Shown piece after piece: positions 43,773-55,311 of a stretch of 64,000 bases of DNA. A model generated the notes under the pieces. The model was not told the DNA's origin and made no database searches. It saw only the letters and a program-made list of their open reading frames with translations. The stretch comes from Pohlia nutans (lineage: Eukaryota > Streptophyta > Bryopsida > Bryales > Mniaceae), in the NCBI GenBank assembly GCA_022496805.1, contig CM040099.1, forward strand, positions 4,714,501 to 4,778,500, read 5' to 3'. The translations under genes were made by a program, and so were the position numbers. Numbering within the stretch: position 1 is the first letter of the stretch; each line of letters opens with the position of its first letter.

Positions 43773-44818
43773 TTAATCCTTTAGTGCTCAAATCAGTTTT
43801 TCACGAAAATCATTTTCAAGAGGTGCTTCTAGATGGTTGGCATTTTAGCACAAATGGGTTGTTTAAAAAGGAATCCAACTATATTGAATTGAACATACTT
43901 TAATTTCATGCATTTTGTCAAAAGCTTGAGTAGACCCAACCGTTCATTTGCAAGATTATATCTCATATTCGTAGTCATACTTGCACTAAGGTAGGTGTGG
44001 CAATTTCCGTGCGGCTCCTTAAACCGCTCACTAGACCTATCCAAGCAGGAAGTACATTATAGCTTCCAACCTTAAATTTCTATGTAATCATGGTGTACAT
44101 TTTAGGGTGAGTGGTTTTGGGTACACCTATGAGTTCCCCTTCCAAAATTCATAACTAATTCAATATTAATTCAAAATTAATTATTCCAATTGATCCAATT
44201 TCCTAAATACTTTGCACATCTTCCAAGATAGATTCCGTTAATAACTCCCCCCAATGAACCTGCCAATCTGAAATTTGAGCGGTTTCTGAGCCACCTACCT
44301 TACCATTGAGTGTGTACACAGACTTCTCTTTACTAAACAATTCTCCGTACCACCTTCTGATGATTATTCAATATTTCAAAAAAATTCATAGTCAACAAAG
44401 GAGGTACACATACGGGTTTTATAATAATTTTATAAATTTAAATATGAAAGGAGTTGGTATATTGATCAAGATCAGAATACATACATTAATAAAACATGAA
44501 CAAGAGAACACAATCCCAAAAAAAACAAGAAACAAGATTACAAACTTTTGAACACAAGAAATACTGCATAGTACATGTGTTGTATTTGTAAGTATTTGTT
44601 GTATTTTGAGGTATTTGCAATATTTTGGTGTTATGTACACAGGTATTTTGATAGCTTCACAATTCCAAATCAAAAAATTCTTTTACATAAGATGCACATT
44701 ACAAACCCCCTCTTCCATTCTTTAGACAATCAAGTTCCATTCACAACAAATGTGGAGCTATATCATAAAAACACCAAGTAGTCACCAAATATTGGTCTCT
44801 TGGGCACTAAAGGGTTAA
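43773..44818. mobile_element. TTAA-bounded element (TAGTGC family), about 1.04 kb
   Basis: TTAA at 43773-43776 and 44815-44818. Inverted ends TCCTTTAGTGCTCAA and TTGGGCACTAAAGGG. No protein recognised inside. Confidence 0.5.
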
Positions 44819-44940
44819 ACCGCCCATTTAAGCTGTTGTGCTTGGAATTTTCTGAAAATCATATTGGGATTATTTTTGGTTGATAATCAAATAAGATTCA
44901 TGGAAAAAAAGTAATAAAAATATTCTTTTCAATTAAAATG

Positions 44941-45192
44941 TACTCCCTCTGTCCAAAAATAATTGTCCTAGTTTTTGGCATATTCCAACTTAACACTTTA
45001 TTTTTGCAAAAAACATTGTCTCAATATTTGAAAATGGTCTATTTCAATAGTAGTATGTAGTATTTTTTTCATTTCATTGTCCACCCCGTTTGAAGTGGAA
45101 AAGGTTCACATTCGAAGTATAATATGGAGGAAAATTCTTGCAAAAAAAAAATTACCAAAAACTAGGACAATAATTTCCAGACACAGGGAGTA
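44941..45192. mobile_element. Stowaway-like MITE, copy 2
   Basis: Ends TACTCCCTCTGTCC and CACAGGGAGTA. Internal sequence is the reverse complement of the MITE in MTR4 intron 13. Confidence 0.75.
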
Positions 45193-45562
45193 ATTTATAT
45201 GAATTTTGAAAGTGAAAAGTCGATCATACCCCATTTGTGACATATAGGTGGTGTTTTTTCCAACACAAAATTATCATGAATTGCATCTTAGGTGTTTTCA
45301 AAGATTCCAATCTGGTTCCTAACTACATTGAATACCCTAAGTTTTAAGGGGACCGTAAAATTCAAGGGACCATGTAAAAATTACCTCATGGTAAACACTT
45401 GCTTGGATTTGAGATTTGCATATGTGTCTTGTGTACACTGAGGAAGATATCTAAGATATTCTTGACACCTAGAACTTTATGAAGAAGTTTTCTATACTAA
45501 AATAGTGAGTTGAATGACCTTCTTCATACCTGGAACCTTGAGCAATCTATTAGTAAAACAAC

Positions 45563-46191
45563 ATAACATTTAGTAGCCTTCCAAGAGGCTCCCTTTTAGT
45601 TTCAACGATTTGTAATTGAATGGACAATTGAATCAAATAAACAATTACAAAACACTATTGAATTATGATTGAGTGAGTACCTTTGATTACTCTTCACAAT
45701 GGTTGATTGCTCTTCACAATGGTTGATTGCTCTTACTTAATGCCACCCAGTGATCTCAGAACCACTTTATGACATTTAGCACAGGATGCTACCTCCCACA
45801 TAAATGGTAGATACTTTTGCTACCTTGTGAATGTACTACTCACAATACCTCTATAATATCCGGCAATACCCTTGATATACTAAGGTGATACCATGATGAT
45901 ATCCGCGGATATCACCTCATGAAGTTGCTAAATATTTATAACATGATGAGCATTCTCGCTACATTTCCAAAAAAAATCATTTTTTTCTTTGTATGTTTAA
46001 AAGCCCCATATTTTTGGTAGAAATCCAGCTAATTTTAGCCAGTTTTGAAATTACTGATGCCATCTACTCCCATAGGTACTAATGTGATGTGGAATATCCC
46101 ACATCATTTCATTGGAGGATGAAATGCTGTGGAAAATTCCACATCATTCTCTTGGAGGGAGGCAAGAGTTCGAGAGGCCAGTGAATGTTAT
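45563..46191. mobile_element. TIR MITE (ATAACATT family), long copy
   Basis: Ends ATAACATTTAGTAGCCTTCC and GGCCAGTGAATGTTAT. Contains the near-palindromic ATCCCACATCATTTCATTGG / AAATTCCACATCATT block shared with the copies at 47209 and 47612. It also holds an 18-bp perfect palindrome at 45897-45914 and a 20-bp tandem duplication near 45690-45725. Confidence 0.6.
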
Positions 46192-46266
46192 AAGTGAGTT
46201 GATGACAACAATACAACACTCTTTTATTAAAATAGTGAGTTGATGCAAGGAGACCTTTTTTCTTAT

Positions 46267-46989
46267 AATGTCTACCCGAGTAGACCACTCATACATGTAT
46301 TTAATAACCCATCTGCGACGGAAGGGTATTTATCATGGGGCTATTTATCTAAATAATCGGAATTCTTTACACCCTATCATTACACATAAATCTAAATTTT
46401 GCCATTTTTGATGACCCTATATGTATTTATAAAGTCGCAAATGAACTAGTTTCTAGTACCATATATTTTTTATAATATTTATATTTGATCCCAAAAAACC
46501 GCAAGCATACCACTAGAACTCCGAAAACCACACACAACCACAAAATGCACGTTAAGAACTTCAATACCAAATCCCGCCTCACAAGCAGCGCTGCAGTGGC
46601 GCAAACATCCCTAGGCAAAAATCAAAGATTCTACGCACAAAGCAAAGAACACCAAAAACCCTCGTCATCCAAATTTTTCATTCAAGAATTTGGATTGAAA
46701 TTGGATAGTTTTCCATCCATCGATGACCATAAAATGCACTATATATCTCTGCCTCAATATTTTTTTCTCTACCTAATATTTCCAATCCTATTTTAGATTA
46801 AAATAATTAAATAAATTGATGCATTAGACGGTACCCTTATTTTTTTATACACACAACTTTGTAGTTGAAAAGGTCCTTCATTATATCAAATAATTGTATA
46901 AATTTTCTCATAAATGAATTAAAAATACCCTACATTCTTTCTCACATGGTTTAATAAATTTTCGCGAGTGCCCTACTCGGGAATGTCTA
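46267..46989. mobile_element. hAT-like non-autonomous element (707 bp)
   Basis: Element 46275-46981, ends CCCGAGTAG and CTACTCGGG, with a perfect 8-bp duplication AATGTCTA (46267-46274, 46982-46989). Subterminal AAAATTTATTAAACCATGTG matches the elements at 41323 and 58164 in reverse. Confidence 0.85.
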
Positions 46990-47208
46990 AAACTCATCAC
47001 GATTGGAATGCCGGTTGGAATGAATGCAAATCATGCAGTGATTATTTTAAGAGTGAAGTGATTACTTATATAGTGTGAACTACCGATACATTAGTAAAGG
47101 TACCCTTAAAACCCCTATTCAGTGTAGATGAAAGACTTGTGACGAATAAAGGAAGGCATAGGGATATGACCACCATCAACTTTTGTAGCCTTGAATTCCT
47201 TAAGAGAC

Positions 47209-47527
47209 ATAACATTTAGTAGCCTTCCAAGAGGTTGCCTTTTTAGATTCATCCACCTTTATATATGGACTGAGCAGTGTCTTGTAGTTGAATGAACTAT
47301 TGAATCATATAAACAATTACAAAACACAATTGAATTGTGATTGAGTAAGTGCTTTTGATTATTGCTCACCGTGGTTGATTGCTCTTGTTTAACGCCATGT
47401 GCCCCTATAGTTACTGATGTGATGTGGAATATCTCACATCATTTCATTGGAGGGATGAAATAATGTAGAATATTCCAAATCATTCTGTTGGAAGAAGGCA
47501 AGAGTCACAGAGACTACTAAATGTTAT
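47209..47527. mobile_element. TIR MITE (ATAACATT family), copy 2
   Basis: Ends ATAACATTTAGTAGCCTTCC and GACTACTAAATGTTAT, 319 bp, body colinear with 45563-46191 but lacking its middle. Confidence 0.65.
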
Positions 47528-47611
47528 GAGAAACACAAATAATGTACTCAATCTTGCGGACTCCAATAAAGAGCCTGCAAGTTCAAGAACCAAGCAAACC
47601 CTGACGACTAC

Positions 47612-47974
47612 ATAACATTCAGTAGCCTTCCAAGAGCCTTTTAGTTTCATCCACCTTTATTTCTGGAGTAACTAGTGAATATTACAAAACACTATTGAAT
47701 TGTGAATGAATCAAATAAATAATTACAAAATGCTCTTGAATTGTGAATGAATCAAATAACCAATTACAAAACACTGTTGAATTGTGATTGAATGAGTGCT
47801 TTTGATAATTGTTCATCGTGCTTGATTGCTCTTGCTTAATGCCACGTGCCCCCATAACTAGTGATTTGATTTGGAATATCCCACATCATTTCATTGGGAG
47901 GATGAAACGATGTGGGATATTCCACATCATTCTCTTGGAGGGAGGCAGCAGTCAGAAAGGCTACTGAATGTTAT
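47612..47974. mobile_element. TIR MITE (ATAACATT family), copy 3
   Basis: Ends ATAACATTCAGTAGCCTTCC and GGCTACTGAATGTTAT, 363 bp. Contains two tandem versions of the GTGAATGAATCAAATAA phrase. Confidence 0.65.
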
Positions 47975-48261
47975 GCTATTTAAGCAAGTGAAACCAAGCA
48001 ATCGCTCGTCCTTACCGGCACTTGAAAATTTGAAATGGATCGGAGGCAACTTCAAGCAAATGATCTTATTCCACATCAATAGTTCTGTTGCATCAGCGAG
48101 TGCTCATCGAACCGCAGACAAGAAGGTTGATGAGCGGAGCCATTGCAGCAAGCTTTGCATGCACAGATGGGAGCTTTGTTACTAGGGCTATGGCCAGAAA
48201 CGGCATCTATTTTGCAGTAAGGGTTAGATCTGCAATCTGGTTTTATCATAGTATCTTGAAG
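47975..48261. other. 3' flank of the ankyrin gene
   Basis: Probable 3' UTR on the minus strand. Plus-strand open frames here are antisense shadows. Confidence 0.4.
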
Positions 48262-51200
48262 TCACGACGTGCTGCTAGGATTGGAAAACAAACTGATCCA
48301 AAACACAAATACAGCTCCAATCACAACAAGGTGGCTGACTATAACATTGGAAATGATTATACGTTGTTGTTTGTACTTTGTCCATTGACGCATGGGAAAT
48401 CTGGCAGTGTCACTACTCTGACCCTTCTGATTCACATCAATTGTGTCTTCAAGGGATGACGAGCTTTTCTTGGTGGGTTTAAACCGAAACATTCCCAATA
48501 AACTGTCGCGTATCCATTGTATGAACGAGACTATGAAGAATGGTTTCTGAAGCAAGATGTGGAACCAGTGGTACTCGTCAAAGAGATCTTTGGCAAGGCG
48601 AGCATAATCGTGTCCCAGAAAGGTGATGATCAACGGGACCAAATAGACTAATCCGAAGATGGTGGAAGCAAGGACGAGTTTTTTGGAGGGCGCCATCAAA
48701 AATTCTCCGGTAATATAAGCACCGATGGCCAGGGTTGCTGATAACGTGAACCAGAACGAAGCAAACGTGACGCGAACCCTCAGATTCTCAATTTCATCCT
48801 CCACGTATTCACTGAGCCCCGGGATGAATAGCTTGCGTTGGGGAATGATCACCTTGAGGCAACAAATGATGGTGTAGATGGTGAAGTAGAATGCCAGGCT
48901 ATTGAACGTCCAGAACGAGTTGACGTAGTAGTTGATGCGGCCCGGAGTCGAAGATTTGGGTGGCTGGAGCAAACCGTTGAATGCAAGCCCCGCTATCAAA
49001 GTCGCTCCAACAAGTAACGCATTGCAAGCGTTTTGCAACTTCAACTTTTCATTCTCGTAGAGAGTGCAAGTGTTGCGTATATCTTCGTTTTCGGTGACGA
49101 ACCTCTGCGTGATATTCTTGATCAACATGGTCCTCTGCTTCTTCCGTTTCTCCTCCATCGGTGGCATAGCCGTCGCGCATTCACAAAAGTAGTAGAAGAT
49201 CGTCCTGTCCTGGGAGTCCCTCTTGAACGTATGAAAACCTTCCACTTTAGCGATGATGTTCACCACCTCCGTGGTTTGCCTCCAAAGATTCATGTTGTAG
49301 TCTTCGTCCTCTTTATTTACCTGAAGACAATAATTCAAACGGGAAGAAAATTAAGTTACATCGTGAGATCTCCATTACATCTTGTCGCTACAAGCCTAGC
49401 CCGTCGTTTCCCCCGTCTCTAAACCCCCGGTGGTCTTAAATGCGCGGCACTGTTCATCCACCCCTCCTGAAATTTCCATTATGGGCACCTTCGGTGCTTT
49501 TTTTGGCAATTTGTTTTTGCAAAATTAGGACCTACGGCCCCAGATTACCTTGGGGAGACCTATTTGGGAATAAAAAAACCATTGGAGGAGGGGGTTGTTT
49601 TTTAAGGTGGGCCCTAAACCGGACAAAAATAGGAGGCACTTTTATCCCCATTCATTTAAGACCACCGTGGGATTTAGAGAAATCCCGACGTTTCTCATTC
49701 CGGAAAGTGTCTCTTTTCACTCACCGGGTCTAACATGTGCTTGTCTTGTGTGACTGTCCGCACTCACCTCCTCTCACACAATGAGAAGTGGCGGGGTTCC
49801 ACTCAAAAATGGAATGAAGAACCAAACCCTTTCTTGTAGTGTGGGGACACATGTAGTATCGGGAACCTCACATTGGCAAATGTCCCCCTTGCAACATTCT
49901 ATAGGGAATAATACACAGGAGGTTTCCGGTACTACATTCTAGCCTGTAGGGTGTGTAAAGCAGAAACAGAGAATTACCACTTATTGCAATGGAGTTCTCA
50001 TAACTACATATATGTTTCACGTTGTCACAATATACGATACTTTCACCACACTACAAGCAAACCCATCACTTTTCACTAAGTGGAATCGAGGAAATCCTTG
50101 TCCTATGTCACCAAAAGCACTCATCAACTCTGGAATGGCTCAAAATGACAGTGAGAAGCGATCGGTTTCCTTGTACTGACAATTTACCTTCATCTGTGCG
50201 TAAGCAAACAACCTCTGGACGACCACTTGAACAGCATTGGAGCCATGGAGCATTGAATTGGCGCGAGCGGCGTATTTCTTGCTTGCTTCTTCCGGGGTCA
50301 CAGTCGCCCCTGCAGTCGCCAGATTTACATACAACAACACCTGCACAGCCTTTTGGCTTCCAATTCGCGCTGCATAGTGCAGAAACTCCTTGAGCAATGA
50401 TTCCTGACTCATTTTTCCGGCACTATAAAAGGATTGTGAGCGCCATATCTTAGCGGGTATCTTCGGTTTTGAAAGCAGGTTTTTTATCAAGCACCGCAAC
50501 ACTTTGGCATTGTTGCCCCGAATCGCCAGACGCATTGCAGAGAACCGCTTAGACTGCATCGTTTGGAACTCCTCTGGTTCCCGAGCTGGTTCCCGGGCAC
50601 GAATTAACTCTGATGAGAAACACTGTGGTTGGTACACATCTGTGTAATGCGAGTCTACCAACTTGGGGAATGTGAGAATCACCCTCCAATCCATGTTTTC
50701 CTGCATCTTTTGTAACTCGCTAGACCTTAAAATATCGTCCACTTGCACACTCATATCGTGACCCTTGAAGTCGGGCAGGATCTCTTCGTTGAAGAACAAC
50801 TCCATCACCCTGAAACGATCCCCCTCAGCGGCGGCTGTCAACAGAAACGGGGTGTAGCCATCAAAAGCATTTCCCCAATACGAATCCGTCGCCTTCAAGT
50901 CCACGACGGCTACTTCGTGCTCGTCCTTGCCGACCTTGCATTGCAAAAACTCTATCACCACCGCTTTTTTTCCATGCCGACATGCAAAGTGCAACGCAGT
51001 TCGCCCAAGTACGCCGTCTTTAGCATTCACAAAAGCACGCAGATAATCATCGGATCTTTCTCGAGCAGCTTCAAGTAGCAATTTTACCACCCCTAGATGG
51101 TCACCATCAGCGGCCAGATGCAAGGCTGTCAATCCTTCCCAGTGCTCCAACGGTTTACCGTCCTCCATCAATGAGCTTGCCTTACCCGTTCTCTGTATTC

Positions 51201-52465
51201 CGGTACAATTCGTGCTTAAATCATCTGTCTCGCTTGTCCAAAGATTCATATCCACTCCATTCTTCACTTCAACACTTGTGGTCTTGGCGTCGAGGTGAAT
51301 TCCTTCCTTGCTAAGCAGAATCTCTACCACCTGCGCACAATCACAGATCAGTACAGACAATTTCTGGACCCTCCTGAAATCAACACACTAGTAGGAAATG
51401 TGTTGTTTTTCACTTACTATAAATGAAAAGGGAACGAAACTGCGCCAAGCACATGCGTTGCGTCCATGTTGGTGAATGGTTTTGGTTACAAGAAGACAGA
51501 AATCTAGGCACAATATTCCGTCGCCGTTCACTATTTCCACAAAGTGGGGAATGAAAAACGACAGTTGTGCTACTAGTGACACCACAAGCAAACCCGTCAC
51601 TTTTCACTAACAATATATTCAAGATAACCGTTGTCCTATGTGACCAAAAGCACTCACCAACTCTGAAATGGCTCAAAATAGCAGTAAGAAGTGATCAGTT
51701 TCCTTCATGTGATGGAGAGAGTAACTAAAGCCTCTGAAATTCAAGAGATTGCAACCTGGAAAACATTGACTACAGCATGATCTGAGAAACAGGTAATACA
51801 ACCTTTGTTTGGCCTCGAAAAGCAGCCACGTGCAATGGAGTGAGGCCACCAATTGCCAAAGCATTTAATCCTGGAGGATTGGGCTGTTGCAACAGCTTAG
51901 ACTGATCTTCATCTCCCCAAGCGACTTGGTGCAAGGAACTAAATCCAAGGTCGTTGTAATCTTGTGGGCTCAGCTGAAGGCGACCAGCATGATGACGGAT
52001 TTCGTGCACTTTCTCTGCTCTAGTGCGACTGTTGAGCAGCTTTGCAATTTTAACAAGTTCCTTGCCATTATCTGGTTTATTATTTTTCGGGGGGCGCTCA
52101 GGACCGAACTTTTTGGGCTTTTCTTGGGTTTCTGCCACAGGGAGGTCACTGTGCATCCAATCGGGTAGCCCCGAGTCCTTATGCTCGAAGTGACTTGAAT
52201 GCCCCGGAGTTGGCATCTCACCTGTGTCACAAGAAATCTCAAAACTGTCGGCAAAAGCCGTCTTCAACACAGTTTCACTGTTGACGTCCACTTGACCAAA
52301 TAGTGCTTGACAGTGAACCAAGGCAACTTGTTCACCTGCAGTTGAGTGCTCTGGTTCAAGTCCTCGGTCATTTTCCTCACAGACTACACCCATTTCAATG
52401 TCCCCGTTGTTATCGTCGAGAGAATGCTGGTTCAATGCATGATTATTGGCTTCGTGTCTCGCCAT
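48262..52465 (-). CDS. Ankyrin-repeat membrane protein with PGG-like C-terminus
   Basis: Three exons on the minus strand (52465-51803, 51330-50188, 49320-48262) join in phase 0 to 954 residues. The N-terminal 150 residues are acidic and low-complexity. Ankyrin repeats run from about 175 to 360 (GLTPLHVAAFRGQTKVVEIL spans the exon 1/2 junction; GLTALHLAADGDHLGVVKLL; GRTALHFACRHGKKAVVIEF), with weaker repeats at about 500-590. The C-terminal part has four to five hydrophobic helices, the first, ALLVGATLIAGLAFNGLLQP, matching the start of a PGG domain although PPGG itself is replaced by PPKSSTPG. Plant relatives of this architecture (ACD6-like) are membrane signalling proteins in defence or stress; the role here is inference. 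Both introns contain mini-CACTA elements. The exon 1 donor GTTGTA is weak. Confidence 0.88.
49416..49680. mobile_element. TIR MITE in ankyrin intron 2 (265 bp)
   Basis: Inverted ends of 27-28 bp with two or three mismatches: left contains CCGGTGGTCTTAAATG, right contains CATTTAAGACCACCG. Richer in GC than its surroundings. No target duplication identified. Confidence 0.65.
50046..50181. mobile_element. Mini-CACTA family 2, copy beside a splice donor
   Basis: Element 50049-50178 (130 bp), ends CACTACAAGCAAACCC and TTTCCTTGTACTG; flanks CCA and ACA (two of three match). It lies in ankyrin intron 2 and ends nine bases inside the 5' splice donor (minus strand, GT at 50187-50186). Confidence 0.75.
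51383..51581. mobile_element. Mini-CACTA family 1, copy in ankyrin intron 1
   Basis: Element 51386-51578 (193 bp), ends CACTAGTAG and CTACTAGTG, 3-bp duplication ACA on both sides. Opposite orientation to the copies at 6268 and 62405. Confidence 0.75.
51580..51711. mobile_element. Mini-CACTA family 2, copy abutting family 1
   Basis: Begins CACCACAAGCAAACCC directly after the family 1 element and ends TTTCCTTCATGTG. Body matches 6473-6602. No clear duplication of its own. Confidence 0.6.
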
Positions 52466-53260
52466 GATGCCTTAAATATGCTTCAAAACACCGCCAGATT
52501 TTAAATGCTACGACCTCTGCAAATATTAACAACGAATCTGAATTGGGTCAAAAGAGCCTGGGAAATATATATGCCCAAGTCATGAAACACAAGTACTTGA
52601 TGCATCCGATACCTTTCAAACGGTATATTACACGAGTAATACAACTTCTTCAGCTATCATATAGTTTACTCTCGTTAATCAGGACGAGCTAGTTGTGGCA
52701 GCTTTAGATTGGTTCTAGAAGCAGTAAAGTTACAATGTGTATTGTGTTTTCCTATGCACACAATCTTCCTCAAATCTTTGTAGAGAACTCCTCCTCATTT
52801 CTTTTTATTCTCAACTCTTCCTAATTATGTACTCAAAATAAAACTCCACTAATGTGTGACATGTGATCTAAGCTATGCTAAATAGAGTACTCCATAGGCT
52901 TGCCACTACATGCCGTGGCAGAGCCCACGGAGTACTCTATTTAACACGTAATGTATTTTCCTATGCACATAATCTTCGATACAGTGTATTCCAACTCTTT
53001 GTAGAGAATTCTTTCTCATCGCTGTCTTTTCTCAACTCTCCATAGAATACTCCTCAAAATAAGAATTTACTAATATGTGACATGTGATGTAGGCTATGCT
53101 AGATAAAGTACTATGAAACGTCATGTAATGGGTGCATGCTATCACCTCGTCGCTTCCCAACTCAGAGATAACATGCAACTCAGAGATAACATGCACCCGC
53201 TAGCTAGAGCCCACGGAGTACTGTATCAGTACATTTGCTACTCAAGAGAGTAGTGCCTCA
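52466..53260. repeat. Ankyrin upstream region with two-copy direct repeat
   Basis: Upstream of the ankyrin start codon. A unit of 210-290 bp is present twice, from about 52737 and about 52947 (shared TTTTCCTATGCACA, TGTGACATGTGAT, AGCCCACGGAGTACT). An imperfect 28-bp-arm hairpin sits at 52880-52942 (AAATAGAGTACTCC arms). Promoter elements are not identifiable. Confidence 0.5.
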
Positions 53261-54787
53261 CATCTGGAAGCTTACCTTAATTTTCCGAAATCAGATTGAT
53301 TTGATCACCTCCTCATTGTCGTTAAGTCCTTCAATCCCAGGGTGATCAAAATAGGACAAATGCAAGCAATCTTCAAGAGCTAGGTGCGGTGGAACAATTA
53401 TGTATGTTCACACCCGTGAATCTGGCAACATTAAACGGTGAGTTTTAGTGAGTAGTCTTAAGTATTCTGCATGCAGCTGGCTAAATTAAATTGGCAACGA
53501 AATGGGTAAACGTGATTCAACAGAAACTGAAACTTAAATTGAGTAAATGAGGATGATTCCACTGCACCTTGGTAGTGTCGGTAAAACTCACGTACTTTAA
53601 TAACACAGAACTTGGTCGCCCGGGCGCCGATTTGAAGCAGTGAGTTCGTAGAGTGACCATTGATCGACTCCCGCAGCAGCAACTGGTGAGTCCAGACTCC
53701 GGAATCAGGCGAGGCCTCACACGTAGTTTCAGAGAGAGACAGGATTCATTAGCAATTCTAGCTTATAAGTAGTCGTCGTCCAGACAGCATCAGCTTCCAA
53801 GGTGTGAAATCCAGTGCCGAGGGTTGTACAGACTTAGCTCCAAGACCCGGTTGTTGTATTGCACGTGCTGCTAAAGAATCCTGTAAGAAGGTCAAGCCCC
53901 GGCGTGACTCCCGTGAGCCTTGGGATATTGATTCGCGTCGCGTTAAACATCGCCCCATCCAGCTTTTACTGTCTGTATAACTTACTGGGAAGCATTCTCC
54001 TGAGTGCATTCAGCAATGCACTACAAGGAAAACCTCGACTCTAAATCTCCCCTCGACGTCAATGCAACGCACTATTCATCCATGGGCCCCATTTTCTGAA
54101 ATCCTGCAATGGGGTGTGAGGGTATATTGAAATTGTGAAGGTTCTTCTTTAAACCAAAATAAAAAAATTAATTGACTAGATGTAGTTTTGATTTCTTACA
54201 CTCATAAAGTACGTACACAAGAAAAACTTCACGTCTTGAAAATTGAAGTATTTGAAAAGATTTTAAATGGGACTTTTTGTACACAATTTGTCCTAACTAC
54301 TCAAAACATTTATTTAAAATATCAAATGACGTCATTTTCGTCCCAAATTTTGATATGTAGTACATGTAGATATGTTTTATTTGAAATGATTACTTTGAAG
54401 AATTAAAATATTATTCACTTTGTACTACAATGCCTGCAAATGTTGAATTTAAGAAAAAATTTCACACAGCACAAAAATATGAAAACAAATTTATTCAATT
54501 AAAGTTTTGAACTTGAACTGACTTAGTTTATGTTATCCAGGTGCAAATTATTTTTTAATTATTTTTTAATGAATTTTAGTCAATTGAAATGGACAAATTT
54601 GACGAAATTTGGAAAAACGAACATATGTAGAAATTTCCCAAGCCTAAACGGTGGCTTGCTCACGACGATTGCTGGCCCCGGACCTAAAATCACCCCGCAA
54701 CAGCTCGCATCTTGGCCCTTTTCCCAAGCTGCAGGCCGGGCAAGGATGGCGATGCTCTTATGCCTTGGACCTTATTCTTTCAGTACT
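53261..54787. other. Intergenic, no gene recognised
   Basis: Open frames around 53458-54044 and 54530-54890 have no recognisable domain. Upstream non-coding exons of the ankyrin gene could lie here but nothing shows it. Confidence 0.35.
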
Positions 54788-55240
54788 ATGTTGGTATTGC
54801 TCCTCTTTATGCTTTACACTAATGACCCATTCACGTGCCCATTCACTAGATGTGAGTGAAGCAACATGCAGCAGGAATCTGCATCCTTGAGGTAAGTTTC
54901 TAACAGCTACAGTGTACGTTTGTAAATTATTTCTTTTGACCTGACGCATGCAAGAAGCTACTGCAAAGCAAGTAACCAAAAGCGAGAACAAGAGAACAAG
55001 CTATAACACAAGATAGTTTATTATATTCGCAATGTACCTCCTTGCACTCAGGGGACGCAGACACAAGTGCGGCAGCAAGCAGGTGTGAAATGGCCTATGA
55101 GGAATGACGCTCTACGTCTTGACCTGGGATTTAATTTGTGCAGTGAATTCACTCATGATGACTTGAGCACATATGGTATGTGAGACAAGAAATAATTATT
55201 CCGGGGAGGTAGAGTATGATATGGAGCATGCATGAGTGAT
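54788..55240 (+). repeat. Direct repeat, left copy (flanks hAT relic)
   Basis: About 450 bp nearly colinear with 56485-56965 (shared TTGGTATTGCTCCTCTTTAT, GACCTGACGCATGCAAGAAG, ATTATTCCGGGGAGGTAGAG). A third short fragment of the same text is at 55275-55311. Confidence 0.65.
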
Positions 55241-55311
55241 CAGAGGACAAATGATTTTACAACAGTGAGCAAATATATGGTATCAGTCAGACAAGAAGTA
55301 ATTATTCCAGG

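Noticed and set aside
47871..48459. Plus-strand ORFs at the ankyrin 3' end
   Set aside because: They begin inside a MITE and run antisense to the ankyrin coding exon; no domain seen.
53458..54009. Small ORFs upstream of the ankyrin gene
   Set aside because: No domain, no splice evidence linking them to the ankyrin coding region, and frames overlap one another.
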